This document shows, piece by piece, positions 1 through 8,715 of a stretch of DNA of 64,000 nucleotides (its first letter is position 1; each line of letters starts with the position of its first letter). The notes under the pieces are model-generated. The model had not been told where the DNA came from. It did not search any database and was given only the letters and a program-made list of their open reading frames with translations. Both the position numbers and the translations under genes were made by a program. The DNA lies in the NCBI GenBank assembly GCA_964546815.1, contig CAZJLR010000007.1, positions 1-64,000 on the forward strand, written 5' to 3'. The stretch is from JAIEPM01 sp964546815 (GTDB lineage: Bacteria > Cyanobacteriota > Vampirovibrionia > Obscuribacterales > Obscuribacteraceae).

Positions 1-55
1 AAGTGTGCAAGATGAATCAAAAAACGGTGAGGAACCTAAGTGATCGTAGTAATCC

Positions 56-379
56 TCAATCTTCGTCCACGTCTAATGATTCCGCATAGATATCCAAACA
101 TGACTCATCGTCCTCGGCCGCGAAATGAAAATGCCGAGCGAGTCCAGCATTCTTTTTTTCACAGAGAGCATAAAGTAATCGTCCCAGTGGATTAGATTCT
201 TGGACAGAGCTGGCGTTGCTAAACACGACTTTGAATAATTGACCCTGCTTTCTTTTCCAACCGCCAGATTTTATGCATACAATTAGATTGCTGCCTTCGC
301 GCACAATGCTTGCAATTTGTCCATCATGTATGTCTTCATCTCCAACGTAACCTCGGAAGCTTCCTCCATCATTACTCAC
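56..379 (-). CDS. small hypothetical protein, coupled to the upstream gene
   Basis: About 107 residues, no recognised domain. It contains a Lys/Arg/Gly-rich middle (GGWKRKQGQ) followed by a hydrophobic strand-like stretch (LFKVVF), and ends in an acidic tail (DVDED). A longer reading from an ATG at 430 would overlap the upstream gene by 55 bases. The GTG at 379-377 is preferred because it overlaps the upstream TGA stop in a GTGA arrangement, the usual sign of translational coupling. It therefore probably works with the EF-Tu-domain-like protein before it. Function unknown. Confidence 0.55.
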   Translation of the reverse strand: MSNDGGSFRGYVGDEDIHDGQIASIVREGSNLIVCIKSGGWKRKQGQLFKVVFSNASSVQESNPLGRLLYALCEKKNAGLARHFHFAAEDDESCLDIYAESLDVDED

Positions 380-690
380 TCTTGGTTTACCGTACTCAGC
401 GACCACACTTCTGTCCCTGCAGTCACGCAATCCTTGGTTGTGAGCTGAGGCAACAGGAGTGACACAACGTTGAATGGGTTAGGACAGAGCATTTCAATTT
501 GAGCAACACACTTAAGCATGTTTCCGTCAGGACATTTGAGAATTATCTCTTCTCCTTGCCTGATGGCATGCTTGAGTTCACAATTGTGAGCACTCACAAT
601 TACGACTCCTCTACCCGTGATATTGAATGATTCTTCAATTGCAAACATCAATTCGTGGTTTGAAAGGTCAAAATGCATAGAATCTACCAA
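376..690 (-). CDS. small protein resembling EF-Tu domain 2
   Basis: About 104 residues. The segment FAIEESFNITGRGVVIVSA near residues 16-34 matches the start of the second (beta-barrel) domain of translational GTPases, whose signature is F.I...F.I.GRGTVV.G. It is followed by a spaced 'GEEIILKCPDG' strand pair as in that domain. No GTPase domain (no GxxxxGK[ST], no NKxD) is present, so this is a stand-alone barrel and not an elongation factor. Family knowledge: free-standing copies of this fold occur as uncharacterised proteins. It is first in a two-gene unit with the gene at 56-379. Role is unknown; the domain assignment rests on motif reading only. Confidence 0.6.
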   Translation of the reverse strand: MVDSMHFDLSNHELMFAIEESFNITGRGVVIVSAHNCELKHAIRQGEEIILKCPDGNMLKCVAQIEMLCPNPFNVVSLLLPQLTTKDCVTAGTEVWSLSTVNQE

Positions 691-1119
691 CAGAAATGAT
701 GATTATACATTGTCTATATTTGTTGAATGACGCATACTTCTTTTGGACTCAGCGCTTGAGTTATCAGATTTTTGCTACAGCTGTGGCAAGATTTACATGA
801 ACGAGCTGGTGTCAATGTCATACCCGCCCAGTTAATTCAATTGCTATCGGTACCGAAAATGCTTAGAGCACCTTTACTCGCAGATATCTACAGTGGAATT
901 CTGATAGAGACATACAACTATCGGGACCCAAAAGCACTATCAGTAGTGACATCCGTTGGTTGTAGGCATCCGTTTTATCTTGCCTTACCGTATGGTCGGA
1001 CCTGCGGTTCTCCCTCGGTAAGGCTCCGTGCCTCCAGCACTCCGATTTAAGGTTGCGCGTCGGTCCCTCCTCCGCGCCGCTGCAAGTCCCAGACTTTTCT
1101 TTCGCCACCAACCTATATC
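691..1119. other. intergenic, no supported gene
   Basis: Short open frames exist on both strands, for example a TTG-started one at 772-1050, but none has a ribosome binding site or a recognisable protein pattern. The stretch around 990-1085 is richer in G+C than its flanks and reads like a remnant of inserted DNA. It cannot be identified from sequence alone. Confidence 0.4.
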
Positions 1120-1155
1120 ATTTGTTGCATTTGTTGCATTTATTGCATTTATTGC
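1120..1155 (+). repeat. four tandem 9-bp direct repeats upstream of the toxin-antitoxin operon
   Basis: Two copies of ATTTGTTGC (1120-1137) are followed by two of ATTTATTGC (1138-1155). The array ends about 10 bases before the AAGGAGG ribosome binding site of the antitoxin gene. Position and unit length would suit an operator bound by the adjacent HTH antitoxin. Simple slippage expansion is the alternative. Confidence 0.75.
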
Positions 1156-1182
1156 ATATAATTGCCAAGGAGGAATTCGCAA

Positions 1183-1629
1183 ATGGCAACAGTATTAGAC
1201 CACCCTTTCATACCAAGCAAGGCCGAATCCGCGCAGGCAAAGAAAACATTTGAACAGCTGCAAGCTGACAGATCCAATAAGCACTTCATTCTTGGCTCAG
1301 ATAGTGGACAACGGGCAGCAATCCCCGAGAGCGTCTTTAAGCTAGTTGTGGCTTTGCTTGGTGAGATATCACAAGGTAACGCTGTAGTCGTCATGCCGAT
1401 GCGTGCTGAACTTACCACGGTCGAAGCGGCGGAATTCTTGAATGTTTCACGTCCACATCTAATCAAACTTCTGGAGCAGGGCGAGCTGGACTATCGCATG
1501 GTGGGAAGGCATCGAAGGATTCTTTTTGAGGATCTTCTCAAATACAAGGAACAGACGAAGCACCGTCGCCTGAAAGCGCTCGCTGAGATTACAGCGGAAG
1601 ATGATGAACTATTTGGACTCCAGGACTAA
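1183..1629 (+). CDS. excisionase/MerR-type HTH antitoxin of a PIN toxin-antitoxin pair
   Basis: About 148 residues. The C-terminal half carries an excisionase-like winged helix (LTTVEAAEFLNVSRPHLIKL, then LLEQGELDYRMVGRHRRILF and a basic tail), the DNA-binding fold used by many antitoxins paired with PIN-domain toxins. The N-terminal half is probably the toxin-binding part. The ATG at 1183 is chosen over an upstream ATG at 1162 because a strong AAGGAGG lies 10 bases before it. The toxin gene begins 10 bases after this stop, giving the usual antitoxin-first operon. Likely autoregulated through the direct repeats upstream (inference). Confidence 0.8.
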   Translation: MATVLDHPFIPSKAESAQAKKTFEQLQADRSNKHFILGSDSGQRAAIPESVFKLVVALLGEISQGNAVVVMPMRAELTTVEAAEFLNVSRPHLIKLLEQGELDYRMVGRHRRILFEDLLKYKEQTKHRRLKALAEITAEDDELFGLQD

Positions 1630-1639
1630 GAGCTAAGCC

Positions 1640-2245
1640 GTGTGGATTGCGTTTCTTGATTCCTCCGTCCTCTTTCCGGTCTTCATCAGCAATTTGCTTT
1701 TGTTCATGAGTGAGGCCGAACTTTTTGAAGTCCGATGGAGCAAGGATGTTCATCGGGAATGGATAGATTCACGGCTCCGGCGTTTCCCGACAGCAAATCG
1801 AGAAGCGCTAGTACGCAAACAAGAACGCATGGACGCTGAGTTTCCAAATGCACTTGTTGCCGGATACGAATCACTGATAAATGAATTCGACCTTCCAGAT
1901 CCTAACGACAGGCACATAGCAGCAGCAGCAGAAAAGGCTGGCGCAAATGTGATCGTAACCGAAAATATTGATGACTTTCCATCAGACCGACTGCGTCATG
2001 GAATGTTTGCACAAACAATAGACGACTTCATTGCCGATCAAATCTATCTAACAAGCAGGAGTGCTCGCCTCATTGCAATTGCACTAATTAGACACAAGAA
2101 GAACCTGACAAAATCTCGCCCTAATTGGCGACAGTACTACGAACAACTGCAGGCGCGCCTGCCTCAGACCTTTGCCATGGTGAACGATGATTCCTTCAGA
2201 AGCTTGATTGCCGAATGTTTGAGGAATGAAGATTGGCGATATTAG
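1640..2245 (+). CDS. PIN-domain ribonuclease toxin (VapC-like)
   Basis: About 201 residues with a GTG start. An N-terminal PIN fold shows the expected acidic residues: D7 in FLDSSVL, an acidic cluster at D84-D90 (DLPDPNDRH) and D111/D112 in VTENIDDFP. Family knowledge: PIN toxins are Mg2+-dependent ribonucleases, often cutting tRNA or rRNA, held inactive by the co-encoded antitoxin. The protein is longer than classic VapC (about 130 residues) and has an extra C-terminal helical part of about 70 residues, as in the larger PIN proteins paired with excisionase-type antitoxins. It follows the antitoxin gene directly. The target RNA cannot be told. Confidence 0.82.
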   Translation: MWIAFLDSSVLFPVFISNLLLFMSEAELFEVRWSKDVHREWIDSRLRRFPTANREALVRKQERMDAEFPNALVAGYESLINEFDLPDPNDRHIAAAAEKAGANVIVTENIDDFPSDRLRHGMFAQTIDDFIADQIYLTSRSARLIAIALIRHKKNLTKSRPNWRQYYEQLQARLPQTFAMVNDDSFRSLIAECLRNEDWRY

Positions 2246-2481
2246 CAGTGCAACATCATGTACCTAAGCCCTAGATTCCAAAGTTTTCCTTTCTCCCTGA
2301 TAGAAGGAATCAATTACAAACCAGCAGGAGCTGTCAACCTTGGCGTAGCCACCCGGAGGGCTTGAGGTTGACTGTTCCTGCGTTTGCAATATGATGTAAC
2401 CAAAGGGTAGAAACCCGAATGTTGGCGCAACGGCGCTCCTGCGTCATAAAATGAATGATGAATGGACAAGGTATTTGTACA

Positions 2482-3090
2482 ATGCCAAATATGCCGCACA
2501 ACACGTATGATCGCGCTAATGTGAAGAAGCTGCTTTCGATACTAAGCGCTCTATCTCCAGGTAAAGTCAGTGATGTTGAATCGGTTGCAACTGCTCTCAA
2601 ATCGGTATGGCATCTTTTCGAAGGCAGCTATGAGAGTGCTATGGCTGCTCACAAGCTGGGGCGCATGGAGAGCGTTGAATGGGCTCCGCCAGTTTTGTCT
2701 TTCGTTATTGAAAGGCATGGAGGGACTGTCCTGGGCTCTACTAGAGCTGAATTACAGCAGTGGCACTTTGATTTAGAAAATTTGATAGCCAAATCTTCCC
2801 GAACCGGGAAATTCAGGGTGGTCAGCCCTGTGGCTAATTCTGTAACAAAAGCTGATATCGACAAGCTCGCGCTTGAGCTAGTTTCACTCATAGAAGGTCA
2901 TTCAGCTGACGAACGACTTAAATGGGCTGATCAAGATAATGTACGAGTAATTCTTTCGAGAGTTTTTACTGATGGAGTCAAACAAACAAAACGAGGTAGG
3001 CAAAAGCGGCTGAAGCAAGCCTTGATTTCACGGCTTGCTGCCTGGGAATTTAATGAGCCAAACAAATTCACTAGGAAGCCCAACCCGTAA
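2482..3090 (+). CDS. hypothetical protein
   Basis: About 202 residues from an ATG preceded by an AAGG at suitable spacing; an in-frame ATG at 2455 is less likely. Predicted largely helical, with a distinctive central segment (VIERHGGTVLGSTRAELQ) and a basic C-terminus rich in Lys/Arg (KQTKRGRQKRLKQAL) that could bind nucleic acid. No signal peptide or membrane segment. It follows the toxin-antitoxin pair by more than 200 bases, so it is probably a separate unit. I do not recognise the family. Confidence 0.6.
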   Translation: MPNMPHNTYDRANVKKLLSILSALSPGKVSDVESVATALKSVWHLFEGSYESAMAAHKLGRMESVEWAPPVLSFVIERHGGTVLGSTRAELQQWHFDLENLIAKSSRTGKFRVVSPVANSVTKADIDKLALELVSLIEGHSADERLKWADQDNVRVILSRVFTDGVKQTKRGRQKRLKQALISRLAAWEFNEPNKFTRKPNP

Positions 3091-3305
3091 CAGAGCCGAA
3101 AACACGTTGACTATCTGTAAAGTTTACGCTGGCAGCTCAGTCACCATACCCTCCGTAAACACAACTCATTTCTGGAGTTCTGTAAAACTCGCGCCGCTTC
3201 GATTACAGTGAAATTGAGGTTGTGCCGTGGCAGTAAAATTGGAATGGCTAGAGGTGGGCATAATATCTTTGGTAGGTTACAGTCAATCGACAGGAGTGAA
3301 TCAAA

Positions 3306-3827
3306 ATGAGTCGCTGGGCCGATTGGGTTGCAATCAACACTGATGAGATGACCGGGCTTCAGCACGCTTTGGAAGAAGGTGATGATTCCTTGGAGGCGAT
3401 GGTTCGAGAACTGCTCGGCGCATATGACCATCGAGCAGTTGGCACATCACACGTTCAGATGGACAAAGCCTGGGAGCCAATCCGTCGATGCCTCACCGGT
3501 GATCATAGTTGTGAGCTCGATTTCGATGCCGGTGAAACACCACTCAAGCTCTGCGTCTTAGGTGGCAGACCCCTCTTGTTTGAACACGGCTATCGCACGG
3601 CTACAATGCTTGAAGCACACGAAGCAAAATTAGTTGCATCTGCTTTGAGCACCATCACTCAACAAGTCTTGCATGATAAATTCTATTTGTTGCCTTCCAA
3701 AGGTTTCTTTCACGAGATCAATGAGGCCGTCTTTGAATGGGTCTATGAGCACTTTGAGCTTCTGAAGTCATTCTTCACAACGGCGGCAAGAAGTAATTTG
3801 GCCGTGTTATGCACTATTTCACATTGA
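3306..3827 (+). CDS. hypothetical cytosolic protein
   Basis: About 173 residues, ATG with a GGAGTG ribosome binding site. Acidic, soluble, no signal peptide or membrane segment. It starts SRWADWVAINTDE and contains an FDAGETPLKLCVLGGRPLLF segment with alternating strand-like character. Neighbours give no functional clue. I do not recognise the family. Confidence 0.6.
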   Translation: MSRWADWVAINTDEMTGLQHALEEGDDSLEAMVRELLGAYDHRAVGTSHVQMDKAWEPIRRCLTGDHSCELDFDAGETPLKLCVLGGRPLLFEHGYRTATMLEAHEAKLVASALSTITQQVLHDKFYLLPSKGFFHEINEAVFEWVYEHFELLKSFFTTAARSNLAVLCTISH

Positions 3828-3969
3828 GCTAGAAGCTATTTCACACCGTGTGCATTAACGTTAAGCATCTGAACCGCTATGCCACAGCTTCATAAGCAAA
3901 TTCACGATACTAATTGACATATCCTTGAGTCCTGAGCTCATTCCGGAAGATGATGTAAGGAGTAGTTAA

Positions 3970-4440
3970 GTGAGAAAAGCTTTTGTATTTGCCCTCATCA
4001 TCACTTCTTTTGACGGACGAGGAGCTCTTGCTGACGAGTATGCAAAGTCATCTCACACAACTCCTAAGCAGAACATTCAAAATAGTTCTCTTGTTGGCGT
4101 TATCCAAAGAGTTCGCGCTGGCTCAATAAGAGGCACCCTTCTAATGCAGGTAGCAGCAGACCACAGACCCGCAGTGGAAATTCTTATATCGTTGAAAGAT
4201 ACGAGACTTGAGAGAATGGCAAACGGTAAAAAAGTGCCTGCTGCAAAAGTCAACCTTGCTCCAGGCGCGAAGGTTGAAGTAGCGGGCGCCCAAATAATAC
4301 GTGTACAGCATTTCCTCAAAACTTGGATAACGGTATGGGCGGTGTCCAGCCGCGCAGAGTCTGGTCGCTCGCCGTTCCGATCCACGGTTTCAGTTCTGGT
4401 GCTCCAAGAAAGTCAAAAATCAAAGAAAACAATTACTTAA
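3970..4440 (+). CDS. secreted hypothetical protein
   Basis: About 156 residues starting with GTG behind AAGGAG. Residues 1-21 form a signal peptide (hydrophobic FVFALIITSF, cleavage near ALA-DE). The mature part has beta-strand-like alternation around GVIQRVRAGSIRGTLLMQV and then APGAKVEVAGAQIIRVQ, reminiscent of a small OB-like or DUF5666-like barrel; this is a weak resemblance only. Likely exported to the periplasm. Function unknown. Confidence 0.55.
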   Translation: MRKAFVFALIITSFDGRGALADEYAKSSHTTPKQNIQNSSLVGVIQRVRAGSIRGTLLMQVAADHRPAVEILISLKDTRLERMANGKKVPAAKVNLAPGAKVEVAGAQIIRVQHFLKTWITVWAVSSRAESGRSPFRSTVSVLVLQESQKSKKTIT

Positions 4441-4583
4441 GGTCGCGGCAACTGAACTTGTAGCAATTTCACTTCTACTTGCTGTGTTTGCGCAGGTATT
4501 AATGCGGCAAGATAATCTGCTACTTTTGCGATGCTTCTTCCACGTGCCGTACAACTTTGCGATCAAGAGGTTGCCTTAGTTTT

Positions 4584-5468
4584 TTACTTAACGGGTTTGG
4601 AAACTTCAAGAAAATTCCTTCTTAACTCTTGCAATTCTGATTCAGGAAAAGTACCGTGTTGGTTGTGAATGAAGTCATCAATTACTTTCAAGTACAAAGA
4701 TATTGCTTGTTTTTCGCTAAGTTCTTTTCCAAATTCAAAAGCTAGATCATCGTTGTGAATTGGCTCTATGTTCGTATATGTAAATGTGAGTCTATTGGCC
4801 TTGATAGTTGGCACTGTGCTGGCTTCGTATTTGACCTTGTTATTAGATGCAATATTCTGCGAATCTTTGTCTCTCGGCCCTAGCACCACTAACGGCTTTT
4901 GAGCGACATCGGGTGCAAAAGTAACATTTATAACGGCACTTTCGATTGGTCCTTTCCACGAAGCGCCCGTAGAAAGGAAATAAAAGAATGCCCTCCTGGC
5001 GCCTTCTTTAGATGTTGGAGAGAATCCTGCAGGAAGTGTGTAGATATCTTTTATTGACACAGTAGAACGAGCTGGAAAATCCACAATCTGCGTGTGCCAA
5101 AAAACGGAGTCCTCTTTATCTTCCTCGCATTTTGTTGGTGCTTCTTGTCCGTCAACATATGATTTATAGGAAAAAAACATTGGATAAATTTTGTCGTCTC
5201 CGGCATCGAGCGGTACATCTGGGAAGCCCATTTTTACTGAACAAGCTGGTCCGCTGTTTTCAAAATTGAATGTACATTCTACGGAAATCAACTTCTTGCG
5301 GACTGTTATGTTGACGACCTCGCTCTTCATTGCGATGGTCTCGTGCTCATCCTTCATAAGTCGAGGATTGCCACTGCCAGTTACCCACCCCGCGTCTGCG
5401 GTGGTTGGTGTTGCTGAAATAAGAAAGAGCATCAAGGTTGTCGCAAAATGAGTTTTCAGTTTATGCAT
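4584..5468 (-). CDS. secreted protein resembling DUF4424
   Basis: About 294 residues with an N-terminal signal peptide (THFATTLMLFLISATPTTADA). The mature N-terminus, with 'IAMKSEVVNITVRKKLISVE' and then 'FNFENSG', resembles the start of DUF4424-type periplasmic proteins, which pair an 'M.SE...I' strand with a description of field terms such as 'F.N'. The rest is beta-rich (VSIKDIYTLPAG, TNRLTFTYTNIEPIH-like strands), ending in a charged helix. It is not in an obvious operon. Assignment is tentative; function of the family is unknown. Confidence 0.55.
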   Translation of the reverse strand: MHKLKTHFATTLMLFLISATPTTADAGWVTGSGNPRLMKDEHETIAMKSEVVNITVRKKLISVECTFNFENSGPACSVKMGFPDVPLDAGDDKIYPMFFSYKSYVDGQEAPTKCEEDKEDSVFWHTQIVDFPARSTVSIKDIYTLPAGFSPTSKEGARRAFFYFLSTGASWKGPIESAVINVTFAPDVAQKPLVVLGPRDKDSQNIASNNKVKYEASTVPTIKANRLTFTYTNIEPIHNDDLAFEFGKELSEKQAISLYLKVIDDFIHNQHGTFPESELQELRRNFLEVSKPVK

Positions 5469-5848
5469 TTTCTATTGTGTCTGTGAAGTCACTGCTGTGT
5501 CTTTGAGATTCCTGAATTTGTCATCAAGTTGTTTCCGCTGCTTTGACTGTACCTCGTAGACGCTAGCGACAAACTCAATTTGACTTACAACGGTCTACCG
5601 AAAATTCGTCGGTTGGGAATGGTCTGGATGACCTGCGGGCGACTGTTGCAAAAGGGAGTCTTGCGGGAATGGGCGGTTTCTTTCGGGCAAGAAGAATGTC
5701 TGAAACAAATACGACAACCGGAGCCGACCAAACATAAGTTTAACTCACAATTGTGTTGGAGTCGTAGTCTTCCTATGAGTTGACTAAAGCCTATAGAGTC
5801 AGAAGGCTCTCTAACGATGTTCGCTTTGTGCTACAGTAAGAATTGACG
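5469..5848. other. intergenic, possible gene remnants
   Basis: No gene can be supported. Several overlapping frames of 40-60 codons stay open on both strands between about 5480 and 5750 without a start codon and ribosome binding site. One minus-strand frame ending near 5474 reads Lys/Gln-rich, like a protein C-terminus. Decayed coding DNA is possible. Confidence 0.3.
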
Positions 5849-6292
5849 ATGATTAAAACACCTCCAAATCAAGGCATATTCATTTTGCTTCTAAACTGTG
5901 CATGGTTTGGCTCAGAGGTCGGAATTGTCAAATTTTTTGAGATAACATTTAATCGAGGTGATTACAGTCCGAACTCTGATTCGATCTGCATCCCTATCAT
6001 GGGATGGGCCTGTTTATTGGTGCTTTTGGCACCTGTAGTCAACCTACTAGCGATCTCGCTTCTGAGGGGTGCGAAATTCCCTGCTCCACTGTTTATAGCG
6101 AACAACCGTCATCCGCACGGTAAAAAGTTTACGCTGCTAGCCTGCGCAATTAGCATTGTAGTGTTGATTTTTCCGATAGGCGTCTTTTCGGATGTTCCAC
6201 AATATAGCTATTGCGAGTTTCCATGTGCACTGTTAGCGATTTATTTGGCCTTTTCGATTCGAGCAGCTCAGATGAATCGAGATGCGGAATGA
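5849..6292 (+). CDS. small membrane protein, unknown
   Basis: About 147 residues. Three or four hydrophobic segments are visible: residues about 9-25 (IFILLLNCAWFG), 45-66 (GWACLLVLLAPVVNLLAISLL), 88-108 (LLACAISIVVLIFPIGVF) and 115-132 (FPCALLAIYLAFSI). The ATG at 5849 is used rather than the TTG at 5843. No ribosome binding site is striking. It converges on the truncated efflux adaptor gene. Family not recognised. Confidence 0.55.
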   Translation: MIKTPPNQGIFILLLNCAWFGSEVGIVKFFEITFNRGDYSPNSDSICIPIMGWACLLVLLAPVVNLLAISLLRGAKFPAPLFIANNRHPHGKKFTLLACAISIVVLIFPIGVFSDVPQYSYCEFPCALLAIYLAFSIRAAQMNRDAE

Positions 6293-6331
6293 CAGTTGGC
6301 AACCGGGCTGAATGTCGTCTTTTATATCTGC

Positions 6332-7264
6332 TTATTTCTTTTGACTCGTGCTTGCGACTTTTTCCAAAACAGGTTTAACCACTGTCCCTTCACGCAAATC
6401 ATCGGGTGGGTTAACTATTGCGAGATCTCCAGGTTGAATACCTTGTTCAATTTCTACCTTTCCGCCGAAGTCACGCGCAATGGTAACTTTGTGAATATGC
6501 ACTTTGTTTTCATGGTCGACGGTGAATACAAATATTCCGTCAGCCCTCGTTTGAAGAGTTGGTGAAGGTAGTTCGGGCAAGCGAAATTTTGAATTAGACA
6601 AGAATCCGACTTTTACATACATTCCTGGCAAAAGTTTTTTGTTGGCGTTTGCGACGTGAATTTCCACTTGAAGTGTTTTTGAGTCGGTGTCAACTCCCGC
6701 TGACACGTTTGATACTACGCTTGTAAAATCTTTTGCCGGATATTCTTGAAAGTTAAGCCTGGCTTTTGCGCCTACTTTTACATACGGAATGTATTGTGCG
6801 GGGACGTACACGAAAACTCGCAGAACATCAGTCTTGGCTACATTAAATAAGAGCGTATTGCTTGAGTTGCTGCCAGACGTTATTAAGGCACCGGCGTCTA
6901 CATTTCGCTTTGTCACTATGCCATCAAAGGGTGCTCTAACAGTTTTGAATGATCTCGTTGCTTCAACCTGATTAAGTTTGAATTTTGCTGTATCAAGTGC
7001 TGCTTGTGCTACGTGCACTGCTGCTTTGGCTGAGTTTATGTTTGACAGAGCAGAATTCTTCGCTGCAACTAAGGCATCCAGGTTGGCTTTACCTGCATTG
7101 AGTTCTTGAAGATGCGAATCTCTCCTTTCCAAGCTCACGGCACCTTGCATTGCCAAATCCTTATAACGCCCATGTTCTTTTTTGAAAAAATCCAGATTTG
7201 TTTTCGCTTTTTGAGCGTTCGCTTCTGCGGCTTTTTCGTCGCAACGTTGCTGAGCCTGAGTCAA
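6332..7264 (-). pseudogene. RND/HlyD-type efflux periplasmic adaptor, missing its N-terminal part
   Basis: The 310-codon frame encodes most of a membrane-fusion protein. It has a long alpha-hairpin coiled coil (residues about 1-95, KAAEANAQKAKTNLDFFKKE), the second lipoyl half (TVRAPFDGIVTKRNVDAGAL), the beta-barrel (LRVFVYVPAQYIPYVKVG) and the membrane-proximal domain (IEQGIQPGDLAIVNPPDDL). It lacks the signal peptide and first lipoyl half that every working adaptor needs. The frame opens at a TTG immediately after a TAA stop and has no start with a ribosome binding site. No inner-membrane pump or outer-membrane factor is next to it. Best read as a degraded adaptor gene; a sequencing error cannot be excluded. 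Confidence 0.75.
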
Positions 7265-7369
7265 TTACTCAGACACATTGAGACATGGCATTGTAGTCTG
7301 CATTTTGACCCTGCCGCTGTTTTCATGTAAACTTGCTGGCACGGTCAACGCACGAATTGCAGGGGCAAA

Positions 7370-7795
7370 TTGAATACGCAAGACAAAATTATGATTCGCC
7401 AGGCTGAATCGAGCGATCTGCATGCAATCAGCAGCTTTTTAGATCCGTTTGTTGCTGAAGGAAAAATTTTGCGGCGTGCACTTGGTGAGCTTGAAAGTCT
7501 TTTGCCAAATTATTCGATAGCCATTATTGGTGAGGCTATAGTTGGGTGCGTTGTTCTTGAGGTCTACTCCCCTAAGCTTGCCGAGATTAGAAGTCTTGCT
7601 GTGTCACCTGCTCATCAGGGTAAAGGCATTGGTAAGCTGCTTGTAAATGCTTGTCTTGAGCAAGCCAAAAATGTTGGAGTTTTTGAGGTAATGGCAATTA
7701 CATCTCAAGATTCGTTCTTTCAATCTTGTGGGTTTGATTTTACGTTGCCGGGCGAGAAGAAGGCACTTTTCTATTTGACCCGCGATAAGATGTAA
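7370..7795 (+). CDS. GNAT N-acetyltransferase, similar to the short ArgA type
   Basis: About 141 residues. The acetyl-CoA-binding motif A is clear (EIRSLAVSPAHQGKGIGKLL, R/Q-x-x-G-x-G/A pattern). The surrounding layout (IRQAESSDLHAI at the start, 'ALGELE', 'IVGCVVLEVY', then 'FFQSCGF' near the end) is that of stand-alone GNAT N-acetylglutamate synthases that make the first arginine intermediate from glutamate and acetyl-CoA. Generic GNAT activity is the alternative. A GGGG stretch 6 bases before TTG 7370 favours that start; the in-frame ATG at 7391 is possible. Confidence 0.75.
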   Translation: MNTQDKIMIRQAESSDLHAISSFLDPFVAEGKILRRALGELESLLPNYSIAIIGEAIVGCVVLEVYSPKLAEIRSLAVSPAHQGKGIGKLLVNACLEQAKNVGVFEVMAITSQDSFFQSCGFDFTLPGEKKALFYLTRDKM

Positions 7796-7821
7796 GCAGT
7801 TTTTGATTTGGAGAAGACCTC

Positions 7822-8673
7822 ATGTTTTCGAATTCGACTCAACTTTCAAAAGAATTGCTCGAAAATGTGTTGAGTCGTTTGGGTTTTTCTAGCCAGCCAG
7901 AGTTAAACCATGCTGGGCTTTCTGCATTGTATGAAGCTTGGTGCAGTAATGTGCCTTTCGACAATATGCGAAAGTTGATTCACTTGCATGAAAATAATCC
8001 TCAAACTTTGCCAGGTGATGATGCCACTGATTTTTTCGAAAGCTGGTTAAAGCATAAATCTGGTGGCACTTGCTGGGCCGCTAATGGAGCGCTGTTTGCA
8101 TTTCTAAATGCCCTCGGATTTTCTGTTGGTCGTGGTGTTGCGACTATGCTGGTTGCGCCCGACATTCCCCCAAATCACGGAACAGTGATTGTTGATTTTG
8201 ACGGAGAACAATTCTTAGTTGATGCGTCAATTTTGCACAAAGTTCCCATTGCATTGAAAAAAGACAGCGCAGATTATCCGCCCTGGATTGAGAATGTTAG
8301 TCAATCGCAGTCGCAATGGCAGGTGTTGTGGCGCCCCTTGCGAGGTGAACAGCACATAAATTGCCGAATAGACCGCTTTCCGGTAGAACAGCAAGAGTTT
8401 CATGAGCGTCATGAACAAACAAGACTGTGGAGTCCGTTCAATTTTCAACTGAACTTGCAGTCCATGAAGCAAAACACCATCGTCGGCTTTGCCGATGGAC
8501 AGTGGGCAAAAATCGATGCAAATGGAGCTGTTCAGCGTTCGCCGTTGAGCCCTGAAGAACGCAAGCGGTTTCTGGTAGACGAAATCGGCATCAGCGAAGA
8601 ACTTGTAGACAAGCTCCCTCCCGACCGCCCAACCCCGCCCCCACCGTGGTCAAAAACCGCCCAGGGCCTGTAA
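7822..8673 (+). CDS. arylamine N-acetyltransferase-like protein
   Basis: About 283 residues, ATG behind GGAGAAG. The catalytic triad of the NAT family is in place: C84 in SGGTCWAANGALFAFL, H119 in PPNHGTVIV and D134 in LVDASIL. Family knowledge: these enzymes move an acetyl group from acetyl-CoA to arylamines or hydrazines through the cysteine, and related members act as amide synthases. Length matches the family (about 260-290). The C-terminal tail is proline-rich (DRPTPPPPW). It lies 26 bases after the GNAT gene and may share its transcript. The substrate cannot be inferred. Confidence 0.82.
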   Translation: MFSNSTQLSKELLENVLSRLGFSSQPELNHAGLSALYEAWCSNVPFDNMRKLIHLHENNPQTLPGDDATDFFESWLKHKSGGTCWAANGALFAFLNALGFSVGRGVATMLVAPDIPPNHGTVIVDFDGEQFLVDASILHKVPIALKKDSADYPPWIENVSQSQSQWQVLWRPLRGEQHINCRIDRFPVEQQEFHERHEQTRLWSPFNFQLNLQSMKQNTIVGFADGQWAKIDANGAVQRSPLSPEERKRFLVDEIGISEELVDKLPPDRPTPPPPWSKTAQGL

Positions 8674-8715
8674 CCCTCTTCTGCCTCGCTTACTGCAACT
8701 TCAGCTGCGTAAGCC

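Noticed and set aside
772..1050. TTG-started open frame of 92 codons
   Set aside because: No ribosome binding site, no recognisable protein pattern, and overlapping frames on the other strand are equally open.
1120..1155. CRISPR array
   Set aside because: Nine-base contiguous repeats without spacers; no cas genes. The 21-bp and 27-bp arrays likewise have no spacers.
5580..5783. Open frames of 40-67 codons on both strands
   Set aside because: No start with ribosome binding site; several frames open at once suggests composition or decay rather than a gene.
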